From positions 1 to 64,000 of the forward strand of contig NZ_QXFL01000011.1 in NCBI RefSeq assembly GCF_003584125.1: a stretch of 64,000 bases of DNA, read 5' to 3'. The notes under the pieces are model-generated. The model made no database searches. It saw only the letters and a program-made list of their open reading frames with translations, and was not told where the DNA came from. Source of the DNA: Aurantiacibacter zhengii (GTDB taxonomy: Bacteria; Pseudomonadota; Alphaproteobacteria; Sphingomonadales; Sphingomonadaceae). This document shows, in pieces, positions 63,677-64,000 of this stretch. The position numbers were made by a program, and so were the translations under genes. The number at the start of each line of letters is the position of its first letter. Position 1 is the stretch's first letter.

Positions 63677-64000
63677 TCAAAGCTGCGGAAAGCAGCTATC
63701 GGCCTCTAGATCGGCGGCCATACTCGGCATGAAGCCACCCATCACCGAATTGAAATCGTGCGTGATCGTGATGCGGCTCGAATCGGGAAATCCGTTGCAG
63801 TCCGCATCGGCTGTGGCGGTCACGTCTGCCGCCACGATCGCGATCCCGTAGGAGGCCGCGCGGTCGACAGCGAAATCCTGTTGCTCCGTTTCGGTTTCGC
63901 ACTCCAGACTGACCGACATGCACCGCGCTGTTGCGAAAGCCACCTCATCCAGCGTGTTCTTGGTCCACACGATCCGGCTGCCCTCGATCGTGCCGAATAC
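63677..64000 (-). CDS. TadE-like pilus assembly protein (partial, 5' end outside window)
   Basis: The frame continues beyond the window edge. The visible C-terminal 107 residues include CMSVSLECETETEQQDFA and DSSRITITHDFNSVMGGF and end in ADSCFPQL. A beta-rich tail ending in a Cys-Phe-Pro pattern is common in TadE/TadG minor pilins. The family call is tentative because the N-terminal hydrophobic helix that defines it is not seen. It belongs to the core chromosome beyond the tRNA. Confidence 0.45.
   Translation of the reverse strand, partial: VFGTIEGSRIVWTKNTLDEVAFATARCMSVSLECETETEQQDFAVDRAASYGIAIVAADVTATADADCNGFPDSSRITITHDFNSVMGGFMPSMAADLEADSCFPQL

Overview
The window looks like chromosomal DNA of a GC-rich alphaproteobacterium, most likely a sphingomonad of the Erythrobacteraceae type. 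This is inferred from gene content and order: tsaD-gpsA divergent from hemC-hemD and a mitofilin-like gene, serC-serA-hisZ next to purA, tandem DUF3617 lipoproteins, an Anbu proteasome operon, and DUF3489-DUF2924-recombinase cassettes. No taxonomic marker such as rRNA is present.

Positions 1-35.7 kb are dense core housekeeping DNA. In order they hold an OmpA porin with a 26-proline linker, glutaryl-CoA dehydrogenase, a stand-alone receiver protein, small envelope proteins, a second OmpA-like protein and a VWA lipoprotein. Next come a lipid-linked sugar flippase, gpsA and tsaD, divergent from the heme genes hemC-hemD and a Mic60-like gene. A UbiH-type hydroxylase, a DsbD-like reductase and uvrB follow. 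Two DUF3617 lipoproteins and an alpha/beta hydrolase precede a four-gene Anbu operon (ATP-grasp, alpha-E, transglutaminase, proteasome-like protease). The section closes with a LuxR regulator, an extensin-like protein, serC, serA, hisZ, an aldo/keto reductase, purA, a MarR-like regulator and an asparaginase.

Positions 35.7-63.4 kb form a genomic island with visibly lower and uneven GC. Left part (36.0-43.7 kb): a divergent HTH regulator, a large serine recombinase, two overlapping ParB/RepB-like genes, a 420-bp non-coding stretch with an intrinsic terminator and a perfect 15-bp-arm palindrome, a ParB-MTase fusion, a DUF5681 protein and an orphan phage terminase large subunit. Middle part (43.8-56.8 kb): a DISARM-like defence operon. 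It has a 1732-residue SF2 helicase-DUF1998 protein that looks like a fused DrmA+DrmB, a DrmD-like SNF2 helicase, a DrmMI-like Eco57I-class adenine methylase, and an HNH nuclease where DISARM normally has the PLD nuclease DrmC. Right part (57.0-63.0 kb): a DUF3489-DUF2924-serine recombinase cassette, then on the minus strand a second Eco57I-type methylase followed by a PIN-domain nuclease gene. The island stops at a tRNA-Val(TAC) gene, beyond which a TadE-like pilus gene runs off the window.

The island combines two site-specific recombinases for movement, two ParB-like proteins with a possible centromere-like palindrome, three DNA methyltransferases, two large translocases/helicases and two candidate nucleases. 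The best candidate for an undescribed system is the DISARM-like operon with the fused DrmAB and the HNH gene. The second is the ParB-ParB-palindrome-MTase-DUF5681-TerL module, which has packaging and partition genes but no capsid genes.
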